DNA of 64,000 bases from Trogon surrucura (taxonomy: Eukaryota; Chordata; Aves; Trogoniformes; Trogonidae): assembly GCA_020746105.1 (NCBI GenBank), contig CM036619.1:7885942-7949941 (forward strand). The letters run 5' to 3'. Of the stretch, positions 13,401 to 25,400 are shown one piece after another (position 1 is the first letter of the stretch; each line of letters begins with the position of its first letter). The position numbers and the translations under genes are program-made. The notes beneath the pieces were generated by a model, which saw only the letters and a program-made list of their open reading frames with translations, was not told the origin of the DNA and did no database searches.

Positions 13401-16400
13401 CCTCAGCCTCCTCCAAGCTAAAGAGACCCAGCTCCTTGAGCCTTTCCTCAGAAGGGAGATGTTCCACTCCCTTCATCACCTCTGTGGCTCTGTGTTGGAC
13501 TCTCTCCAGCAGTTCCCTGTCTCTCTTGAGCTGAGGGGCCCAGAACTAGACTCAGTATTCCAGATGTGGCCTCACCAGGGCAGAGTAGAGGGGCAGGAGG
13601 ACCTCTCTCGACCTACTTGCTCCTCCCCTTCTAATCCACCCCAGGATGCCATTGGCCTTCTTGGCCACGAGGGCACACTGCTGGCTCATGGTCATCCTGC
13701 TGTCCACTAGAACCCTCAGGTCCCTTTCTCCTACACTGCTCTCCAGCAGGGCAGTCCCCAACCTGTACTGGCACATGGGGTTATTCTTTCCCAGGTGCAA
13801 AACCACACTTGCCTGTCCAGCCCTCCAGCCTGTCTAGATCACTATAATGTGTTTTGGCAGTTCCATACATACAAAGTAGCATTGAAAATGAAAAAAAGAT
13901 TTGTAAAATGCACAGAGGAATAAGATCAGATGTCTAGGATATCATAATTCATTGCACTGTGTGTGCCAATTCAAGCAACTTTTTATTGAGAAATAATAAT
14001 GCACGTATTAACCACAAATTTTGGCTTTTTATATGTTGCTTTTATCTTACCTGCTACATCACTATTTCAATACTTCTACCGTAAAGAAACTGTCAGAGAA
14101 AAGTCTTTTTTATTATATTTAGATACCTTAATATCTTACTTGCTCAGCATTTGTGTTTGAAGGTTCTTTAATGAAAATATAAATTTTACTCCACTTGAAA
14201 TTTGAACAGAAAGCCTTGTATTTTCTCATCAATTTTCATGTTAGCATATTATTATGTTTGGTATTACAATGAAAAAATTTAACTCTCTTGAAAAAAGGGC
14301 AGCTTTCAGTTAATAGACCTGTGATCTAATAGTTAATGATATCAAGAAAACAGTGCAAGAGGAGAGTGATGGCAAAGCAGTGAGAAGGCAGGTACTGAAG
14401 TAACATAAATACTTTTGTGGGGTTTTTTTGTCAATGAGCTCGTCGGGCAGCCATGCAGTGCTATGCTTTGCTGGCAGACTGCATTTTATGTGCCATTTGT
14501 GTTAGCTAGTTGTGGACATTGTGTTAGATACTGGGAGTTCTTGTGAGTATTTATTTTAGGAATATTTTGGAATTACTGCTGGATCTTAGGCTGTTAGCTC
14601 TGAATACAGCCCAGTGCTGAGATGCATTTAGATGGGACTGCAGGATTTGCTTTTCCTTGGTCCACAAACTCAGATGGTTTTGTAGGAATAGGCTTGAGGG
14701 TTTGAGAGCAGCACACTTTAAAGCAGTAAAACTTGTTGGAGAAAGATGAGAACCAACATTGTGGGAAGGGTCCTGGGGGAGTCCCTGTCACACAGGCTGA
14801 TGAATGTGGCTACTGCTTTCCCACTTGCAGATTCCACCAGTGGCGAAACTGAGTACGTATTCCTGAGACACATACTCTGCACACACCACGTACACGAGAC
14901 ACCAGCATGGGAGGCACTGCCGTGGAGGACTTGCATAAAGTGCGAGTAGGAATAGCCAAGTCCTTTGCATCAGCTGGTAGAGAGTGAAGCTCACTATTGA
15001 AAGCACACACGTCACTCCTTGGACTCGCAAGCACACGCACGTTTGCAGATCTCCCAGGTACCATCCTGGCCCCTCTGTCCATCCTATACGACACCCACGC
15101 AGCAGGTTTGGGGAAGATGCGGACATTTGCCCTCTCACACCCAGCAGCTGGCACCAGGCACATGGGCTGTGACCTGTGATCCCGTTCCAGCTGCTGGTGC
15201 TGAGCCCCTTACTCATTTCACTCACCCCCATCCCGCCAGTAGGATGTGTGCCTGGGACACACAGTGGTTCTCTTTCAGTGGCTGGAGGTGGGGACAGTGA
15301 ATGCGGGTTGTGGTCATCTCATCACATGTTGTCTCTGCCTCTCCTTCCTCTACACGCCCTTCCCTAGGGGGCTGGTTACCTCACTTGGTTAGAGTGTGGT
15401 GCTGATAACACCAAGGTTGCGGATTCGACCCCTGTTGGGTCCCCATATGTTGCCTGATCTAGTTGAGAGTCGTCCCTGCCCATGATAGGGAGGTTGGATT
15501 AAATGATCTCTAAGGTCCCTTCCAGCCTAGGCCATTCTATGAGTCTATGGTTCTCCTGCTCCAGCATGGCATCCCTCCCATAGGACATGGTCCTTCTGTC
15601 TGCTCCTGCATGAGTCCTTCACATGGGCTGCCGTTCTTCAGGAACCGCTCCAGCATGAGTCTATTCCATAAGGTGCAGTCCTTCAGGAATGGGCCACTCT
15701 GGTGTGAGTCTGCCTGAAAATCTGTTCTAGCATGGGCTGCAGTTCCTGCCAGGAGCCTGCTTCTGTGTGGGCTTCTCTCTGCATGAGCAGCTTCCCTCAG
15801 GGCACACCTGCCTGCTCCAGTGTGGGGTCCTCTGTGGACTGCAGATGGGTGTTTGCTCTGTTGTTAACCAACATGGGATGCAGAAGGACAACCTGCCTCA
15901 GCATGGTCTTCACCACAGGCTGCAGGGGAATCTCTGCTCTGGCACCTGGAGTACCTCCTCCCGCTCCTTCTTCACAGATTTGGGTGTCTGCAGAGCTTTT
16001 CCTCTCATGTTTTTCTCATGCCTTTCTCCCCTCAGCTGTGCAATGTCTTTAACATTTCTTAAATATGTTATCGCAGAAACACCACCCATGTCACTGATTG
16101 TCTCAGCTTTGAGAAGCGGTGAGTCTGTCTTGGAGCCAGCTGGAGCTGGCTCTGTTTGACATGGGGGCAGCTCCCAGTGTCTCCTCACAGAAGCCACCCC
16201 TGAAGCCTCCCCTCTGCTAGTAAATCCTTGCCATGTAAACCAAATACACATAGTCCCAAGGGTGCTCCCCACGTATCCCAAATCTTCCTCTTCCTCTCAT
16301 TTCCCTTTTACAATTGTAGAATCATAGAAACATCAAGGTTGGAAAGGACCTTAAGATCATCAAGTCCAACCTACAGCCCTACACCACCCTAACACTAAAC

Positions 16401-19400
16401 TATCACCTGAAGTGCCACATCCAGCCGTTTTTTAAACATGTCCAGGGATGGTGACTCCACCACCTCCTTTGGCAACCCATTCCAGTGGTTCACAACCCTT
16501 TCAGTGAAGACATTTTTCCTATATCCAATCTAAACTTCCCCTGGTGCAACTTGAACCTGTTTCCTCTTGTCCTGTCGCTGTTCAGCGGGAAGAAGAGGCC
16601 AACACCCATCTCTCTACAGCTGCCTTTCAGGGAGTTGTAGAGAGTGATAAGGTCTTTTCTCAGCCTCCTCTTCTCCAGGCTGAACTGCCCCAGCTCCCTA
16701 AGCCTCTCTTCATAAGACTTATCCTCTAGTCCCCTAATCATTCTGGTTGCCCTTCTCTGTACCTTCTCCAGCACCTTAATGTCCTTCCTGTACTGTGGAG
16801 CCCAGACCTGCACACAGGACTCGAGATGTGGCCTCACCAGTGCCGAGTACAGGGACACAAGCCCTTCCCTGGTAACTTAACCAGTTACCAAGTCCAGCTG
16901 ACCTCCAGAGCTCTGCCTGTGTTTCTTGGTGTACCATCAATTAGTAACTGGAGACTTTTGATCCTTGGCGTTGTCTTTTATCTCGTCTGCCTGGTTTGTG
17001 TCTCTGTGTATTCTTGTTCATCATTTATCCCATTAACTTATTGACCTCCTTTGCACTGAAAAGATCCTTACTCAGCCTTAATGAAGTGGACTCTCATCTT
17101 CTACCTACCCTTAAAAATGAGGAAAAAGACTAAAATCTTATTTAAGAAGTTGATGTTTCTCATCTCATTCTTGCCTCACTAAATTCTGTTTCTTGGCTGT
17201 ACTTTTGCACATACAGTAGGACTTTGGTACAATAACCTTTAGGAGGTTTCGTACAGAGAACATGAAACAAAACAAGCTTTTTGCCTAATAATTGAATTTG
17301 CAGCAAGTGTATGATGTGACTTACTCCAGAGTTGGAAAACCTGAGTGGGGAAGAGTAAGCGGTGCTGTGGACCTGAACATCAGGTGAAGTGATGGAGCTG
17401 CTGCCTGCTCCCTCTCTCCCTCGCTGCCCGTGAACTGGAGCAGGGAGTTAAGTGACCTGTGACAAATTGGAAATGCAGCCAGACATTGGAGGAGGAGCCA
17501 GTGTTGTGGAATTAGGAGGGGAGTGTAGACCCAAGGAGGTGATCCTGAGCTGAGGGTGCGTGTTTTGAATAGTTCTCAAGTTTGCCTCTCTTTACACACC
17601 TTGATGTGCTCGTGGGTAGGAAAAGAGAAGCAACGGGAGTTTTGGGTCACGGTGCGAGGAACTGTGTCCGTGACTGAGTACAGCTGTTGTGCTGGGGTAG
17701 AAAGTGGCAAATCAGTGGCTTCAGCTGTGTCTTTGCAGGAAGAAATACTGCTGGAGAAGACACATGGTGGTTTTCTCTGTGGTGAACTGGGTGCTATCCC
17801 TGCAAATAAAAATACGATTTCTTAATTAATCTGAGCTAAGAATACCTGAATCTTCTGGCAAGATTCACTAAGACCGTGTCCGATGTCCCTAGGGTACTGC
17901 ATGAACAGTGAAGACTGTGGTAGCTTTAGATCTGACCTGCCCAAATCTTGTGAAACCTGTAGGCTGTGTTTGCCTTTAAGATTTTATGCTAAGAACAAGT
18001 GCTGTTGGACTCTAACCAGGCCTCGACAGAGAGGAACGGAGCTTTTGTAGATGGATGAAGAAGGTTGGAGATAGAAGTACGAGTTCACGTGAGTAGTTAT
18101 GTTGAAAGCTTGGAAGTGCATCGTGGGGAACTGTGCGAGAGACCAGAGTCTGGTAGAGAGTATGGCACAAGATGCAGGAGACCGGCAGGGAAAGGTTAAA
18201 AATGCGTAATAGAAAGTGGGGGGGAAAAAAGAATTGGAAAGAAATGCTAATAACTTGAGAAATAAAGGGGTTACTAAATTGAGAATAAATATTATATAAC
18301 GTATGCTGAAGATGGGAGGAAATATTTTAGATTTAATATATTTTATTCTTTTTTTTCACTTTCCACATTAGCATTATTAGTTGTTTCTAATACAATCACA
18401 AATACCTAATTGTTATTTAAAAGAAAAAAGCTAAGGAAGAAAACACCCCCAAACCCCGAAGTCCTAGTCTAAGAATGATGTGGAAGACTTTTAATGGCAA
18501 AAAGTTCCTGTTAAGTATTTGGTGGTGATGAGGCAGCAAAATTTGTTTCAGCTCTGTTGTAAGTTTAGAAGGAAATAAGCAGTTACTTACCTTCTGAATT
18601 TTATTGCTGATAACTTTAGCAAGGTTGACCAGATGGGTAAGTACATGTACTATCAGCTTTGTTATTCCACAGGCCAAGAGATATCTGGTGAATTTTTATT
18701 TTCAGCTATGGAGCGCTAGTTCCTTTTAACTGTTGCAGAGCTTGAAAGACTATAATGGGAGTTATTAACTGTTGCCTGCATTGAAAAAAGCGGTGAAAAT
18801 TTTGGATGCATTATAATGATTTATGGCATGTAAAGGCAGATTTGTTTGCTTGCTCTGTGTTTCTTGTAAAAACAGTTACTCAAAATAAAACAAAACAACC
18901 CAAACCCCTAGCCTATGTTTTATGCAAAATGAAACTTTTTGTTTGGGTAAAATTAACTCTGGACTGGGTTTTGTCATTATACGATTGAAAATATATATGA
19001 CTTGATTCCCTTAAATACTGTTACTTTAAGTGATTTTTCTAAGCTAAGGGCTGCTTTCTCCCTCTTTCTCTCCACTCCAGCTTTAAAATGAAGTAGCACA
19101 GGTGCTGTTCTATACTTTGTGAAAGGAATTGGGAATAACGGGACCCACCTCCTAGTCTGCAACTTGCTATTTGTTTTTTTAATCAGTTTGTAAATCTTAC
19201 TTTGCTGTATACAATCTCGGTATAAAGAAAAAAAATACTGTTTAAGAAATATGCAGAGATCTTTGCAAGAATTAAAAACATGGCTTCACTTGCGTTATAC
19301 CTTAATTTTCTCCTTTTCCATTTAAGATGAAAACAACTGGTGTTATTTATTTGGATGTACTTTTAGGCCAATTTCTGTGGGCAAACTGAAGATAATGAAT

Positions 19401-22400
19401 TAACACACAGCACGTTTGGTGAACGGAATGTTCCAAAACGCTTTTTGACTGAAATTGCTCGTTTGTTTACCTGCATACTTGATTACTGTTCCTTTCTTTC
19501 TCTGCATATTTAATTGCTGTCTAATTAATTGCTCTGTTGATTTCCCACCTAATTAATTATTCACTAATTAATCATTGATTCCCTGCATAGGTAATTAACT
19601 TATTGCTTGTTTGATTTTTACACTTAATTGACTATAATTCATTGCTCTATTGCTACACCACCTAATTAGCAACTGGTTAATCAATTGTGGTTTGCTCGCT
19701 GCTAATCTAGTTGTTTAGGCCCGTGATCAGCTGATATACCCTCTCCTAGCTGACCTTTTTTCTCAATCATTCCTCCTGAAACAATTTCTTTACTCACTTT
19801 TGTTTCCATCTCACCTCGGAGCAAAGCACAGGCATCTTCTGATGCTTTTTACACCTTCACCGGCGCCCAAGCTGTTCTCTGCCACCTGGTCTGTTCTCTT
19901 CTGGTCTTATTCCAGCTTTGCTTCTCTTTGATGGTTTGTGTAATCAGGCGCTTCAAACAACCACAGAGACTTTTGGGGATTCTCCTCGCTCTTCTGCCAT
20001 CTGCGAGTCCTCACTGGGAGGGCTGAGAGATGAGGTGGTGTGTGAGTACTGGTTGCAACTGTTGAAGGAAACAGGAGGCACAGAGCAGTGAGCCTGAACT
20101 AGAAAGAACAATCAGCAGGTCAGGAAGCAGAAATAGTGGCAAATAAAACCCCAAAATAGAAATGCCAGTGAAATCATGGAATTTCGATCTTCAGTGTTAG
20201 TTAAACCCTTAGGCAAGTGCCCATAGGTTTTGTAATGAATCTTAAGCATACATTTGCATTTAGAGAGAACAGTTGTCATCCACTGGGTCGGTAACAGGCT
20301 TCACTTGTGTCTTCCCCCTCCCCACCACCCCAAAAAAAAGGAATAATGCTCACTAGAGCAGAACTCGTTCAGATGAACTGATTCAAAAGAACATTTCCAT
20401 TCCAAACATGCTGCAATCAAAATAGAAATGCTTGTGTGCTCAAGACAGCAGAATGGCTGAGAAGGAATCCTACTGAGCTCCTAAGAACATTGAGTGTGTT
20501 GAGCATTTGACATAGCTGCTTGTGTGTCTGATGTAGAGTGTATTTCAGACAGCAGGAACAGTTGTTTTTCAGAGATATTTGAAAGAGATGAAGGCATGCT
20601 CTGCCTTTCAGTTCTGAGGTAGCTGTATTATTTCTGAAGACGAGGATGCTTTTGTTATACTTTCAGGTGCAAGTAACTGTAAAAGAGAGCAAGCTCTGCT
20701 GTTCTTAACATTCAGAACACCTTAAACCTGGATTTTTCTTGAGTGAGATGAACCGTGTAACTAGTGTGTCATGCAGAGAGGGAAATAATTTTGATTAGGG
20801 GTAATGATCTTTGCTTGAGATCGTTTTGAAAACGAGTCCCAACATACAGATTCCCTGTTCTCTTCCTCTCAGATTTATCTCAAAGTTCACAAAATACCAC
20901 TTTATTTCTGTATTTACCTGGCGAAACTGTGGTTTGTTTTGTATATCGAATAGCATTGGTGGCTACTGTTTGATTTCAAAGAGCAGATTTTCCTTAGGGA
21001 GGTGAAGGGGGAGGAGAAATTGAACCATTTGCTGAGCCTGGAGTTTCCATCTGTAGCTGGAGAACAAGCTGGCTGTTAAAATTGGTTCCTAGTTGCTGTC
21101 AGCTTTCATTGGGCACTGAGGGGAGCAGGGACTGTTGAAAAATCAAACCATTAAAACAAGTGACAGCGGTTTTAGAAAGCAAAGGCCTCTGGATTAACTG
21201 TGCCAAAAGTTTGTGAGCTTTTTTTTTAGCTTGATTTTTCTGAATTGTGAACTTTAGGTTAACTCTTTGTTCTTGTTACTTACTTTGCTGTAGCTTCCCC
21301 CCCCCCCCCCCCCCCCCCCCTTTACAACTCTGAAGTGCATGGCCAGGAGAAGGGAAGATGATGTGATTGTGACTGTGTAGCTGTGCCTCTCACATGATGT
21401 AACATTTGTGGTCTCCAGTGCTGCAGATGTTTTGACCTTCCTCCTCACTCTTTCGTTAGTGGTAGAGCCCCATCTAGGGATAATAACCTCTGAAACCATG
21501 CACTTAACATGTTAAAATCACAGTGTATGCTCATGGTCATGTGCTAAGGCAAAACCAACACATTAAAGCATGCACTTTTTATAAAATATATTTATTTTCT
21601 AACAGATGTTATTATAGTGAGGAAAAAGTTTCCTATTATCTTTAATGGTAGTTAATTCTTTTTTTTTCCCCAGCATTTACACAGGCAATTAGAGAATTAG
21701 ACTTGCTTAGGTGAGCTAGGTAGAAAGGTTAATTATGTCTAGGAAAAGACAGTGAGGTCCAAGAACATAAATTAGGATTCAGGGCCCAGCTGTATTTCAT
21801 AGCTGCTTTGGAAAGGATAAATTTTTTTTCAATTTATACCAATGGGATAAACAACAAACCTGGACAGTGAGTTAGTATTTTATATAATTTTTCTGTATGC
21901 TTGGAAAAAAAATGAAAATTTAATGTTGTCTGAGTCTGGAAGGGAAAAAAAAAAAAGGTCTTGCTTTGTCCTGTTTCCTTTGGATCTTGTTAGAAAATTT
22001 CTAAGATTTAAGACAGAAGAATTTTTTTGTCTTGTGAGGGTCTGAGTAGAAGTTTAACTATTTCTTAAGTCAGTTAATTTTTGGATTTATTCTGAATGTC
22101 TTCATTTAACAGTGTAACATTCTTCGTTTCAACTTACTACTTTCTGTTAAGTGTATTAAGTTAACTGACAGTGTGGCACCTGAACCAGAAATCTCAATAA
22201 GTAGTTGTAAATAAACAAGTTTGGAAATATTAACTCCTCATTTTTAAACTTGTTTTTCAGGGGTCAATTCCATCTTCATGTGTAAGCTTTGTAACTTATT
22301 TTCACCAAATCAATCCGAACTGTTGTCTCATGTCTCTGAGAAACACGCGGAAGAAGGGACCAACGTAGACGACATCGTTATTCCGCTCCAGCCTCTGACG

Positions 22401-25400
22401 GTACCCGCAAACATAAGCAAAGATGGAGAAGGTACATTCATAAATTGAGAGAAGTATATTTTTCAAAGTCTCTTGGATTTTTTAATAAAGCCTGTGGTGT
22501 GATGCTTCTGCATTGTGTATAAAACAATTCACGTAGCTTGTTTTAATAATGGTTGCTGTACAGCTGCCACCCTGAATTTCATTCAGTGCTGAGTAGATCG
22601 AAGGACAGATGTGGATAAACTGAGCACGTGACAGGGGACGATGACATTGGCCCATTAATTTTAAATGTCAAGTACAGCAAAGGCTGCCTCCTACAGCTTC
22701 ACTTTGAACTGTCTAATAGCAGTGAGAATTTTGTGGAATAACGGTGGAAAACAACCAGGACATCATGGCTCGAGTTATGTCTGGAGGCTTAGGAGTGCTT
22801 GTGTGCTTTCTGAGTTGTCTTCTTGTGATTCACATAATATTAGCACTTATGTTCCAAAAAGGAAGTGGCGTGATTCATAATTTATAACTCTGCTTTGATA
22901 TTGGCACTGGTAAATAAAGCAGTCAGGTAGACAAAAGTTGAATTAGTTGTACAGAGCAATTATATTCTGCAGTGGAAGAAGTTAGATTCATTCAGTTTTA
23001 AATTATTGTAATCGCAATCCCTTGGAATACTAGCAATGGGTTGAAAATAATTCAGACTTAGTGATTAGATGTTCTTTTAGACCCCTACTGAGCAATGGAT
23101 TTATACTGTTGACAAGCCTCTTACTTGACACAACTACTAGGATTTTTTTAAACGTTATGATTTCTAGATTTAAAAGAACATGCTTATGAATAAAACCCAT
23201 AATACAATATTTAAAATATTTTTATTAATAACATACACACGTGATATTTCTTCATTTATTTGCCAGCAGTAAGTCAGTAGTTATATTAAATGCATCAACA
23301 TAAGAAGATATTTCTAATAATGGTCATATACTATTCAACTATTTCTACTCTCTCCTTAGATAGTTGGTGAGGAAAAATCTCACCACATTATTATTTTACA
23401 CAATGCCTAAACCTAACAGTGCATTAGAAGATGAATAAACTTCAGACCAAGTTTCAAAATGCTATTCTCAGACATGCATAATGCATCGCCCTTTCTTAAA
23501 TCTTTGTTTCCTGTTATCCCTTCATTAGGTTTCTGAGCACAGTGAGACTGGTACTTTGTAAAATAGTCTTGTTTTAGGAAAAAGTCTCTTCTATAAACTT
23601 CTTTTTGCATTTGTGTCAGGGACTGTCTGCACTGCTTGTATTGTTGTTAAACGTACATGGTACATTTATGAGAATAGTATGTAATTACTGTTATGATCTG
23701 AAGCGACAGCAGTTAGACTTATGCAGCTTTTAAGAAAATAACTTTGCAATTATAATAATATAATGTATAACATTTGTATGTTAAGTTACATATTCATAAC
23801 TTTTTTACTTATTCTTGGTGAATATATTTCATCATCTGATATGACAACATGTCACTACCTTTTATGTAGTGCAACTCTTTGCCATCTACTGTCAGTAAGA
23901 ATGTCAAGGTAAATTACTTTCACATAGATTTCAACTCATATTCTAGACGTACTTTAATATTTCTTCTTTCCCATCTAGCAGATTGATGGGAGAAGAGGGT
24001 AGTCTGTTCTGAAATCCTATTCAATTATTTCCTATGTTCTCCTTTAAAAAATAAGTTATTTCACAGTGGAATATAGGAATTTGGAGAGTTCTTTCAAGGC
24101 ATCAATTTTTTCCCTCTCATCACAGTATCTGCAGCAGATAAAACTTTTAAAGTTTATAGTGTATAATTTTTCCTCAGTGAAGCCTTTTTTGTAGTAATTC
24201 AGTGTTTTCACTGAAAGGAGAAGTGATTGTTGAATTTTGGTCTTACAAATTACAACTTCCTTTTAGTACTCGTTGGCTGAGAGATGGACATCTTTTTGTC
24301 CTTTGAAAGTGTAGTTTTATTTCTAAATATTGGAAAACACCAGCTATTCCGGAATTGGCATAGATGAGTGGATGCTGGTTTGTTAGTGGAGCTCTTTGTT
24401 CTGCCTGAGTAATAAATTAATGATTTTCCAAGTACCTCAGAAAAGTGAAATGCTAGGCAAGTAGTTTGTGTTTATTACTCTGTTATTTTATTGGCAGTGC
24501 TCTCTGCTGCGTTTTGTTTAGATGTGCTGCTTTCCCGTAGGTCATGATCTATTTAGAGTTGATTTATCTTAACCACTTTGGTAGGATGATTTTAGAAATT
24601 TTTTTTTATCAAGTGGAATCACAAGTACTGGGCAGATGTTGCTGTTACAGGTCACTTTTGTCCACTGCTGGACTGTGACATTTGTTTGAGATGTGGCATT
24701 TACTGGTTAACTGTAGTCACCCAGACTCCACTTTTGCATAGGGTTTCCTTTCAAAACTTTTACAGGGATCTCCGTCTCCTTCAAAGTGCTTGTCAAAACT
24801 CTGGGTGTTTTTTTTGTTTGTTTTGTTTTGGTCTTTGGTTTTTTTTCTCCTACTTAGTAGTAGAATTGTAATGTTTTGAGGGACAGTTTCAATGGCCCTA
24901 GCTTCATCTATTCACAGTACTATGCCCTGATGATCATTGTTTGTTTCAGGCTCTGTCTGCATTATGGGATATGTGCTCTATGGATTATGAAACCTCAGAG
25001 AAAGTTACAGTCTGGGTATCACAATTTTCTCCAGGGAGTTTCTCTCATTAAGATTACTTAAAACTGTGGCACGTGCATCAGGCTCGTCCTTACTGGAACA
25101 CAGAATACAAGTAGAGCGTGCATTCACACCCTGGGGGGTAAGAACTGCTCTAGGTACCACGATATATGCACATAACAGTAACGATATAAAGCTCTGGATG
25201 AGATTTATTGCTATTTATTTATGTGACACCTTGTGCAGAAGATTCTGAATGCAACCATATGCTGTTGAAATTGGTTAAATAAAATACAAGCTTTTTATAC
25301 TGACACTTGAGGAAGGATTTGTGTTGCATAATGCATCTCGCCGTTTAAAATCTGGTCAGGATGTTTAAGCGAAAACTCGCACAAGTGTTCTGTGACTTCT

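Larger units (their letters stand above)
7415..22260 (+). other. ZFAT: ZFAT intron 1 (14.8 kb)
   Basis: The intron is bounded by gtgagc and tttttcag. It holds three CR1 fragments, one tRNA SINE, an old ERV piece, a poly-C run and a TAATTA-rich block, described separately. In 7950-13050 I see only AT-rich unique sequence with a (TA)n-type run near 11804-11826 and a 17-bp tandem duplication (unit at 12910 repeated at 12927). In 13850-15360 and 16880-19480 I see no gene. 14730-15360 is less AT-rich and could be part of the neighbouring ERV remnant. Confidence 0.9.

Noticed and set aside
15767-16281. Open frames of 106-130 codons on both strands in the 15.7-16.3 kb region
   Set aside because: They lie in the degenerate repeat block of an ERV remnant and show no viral or cellular domain.
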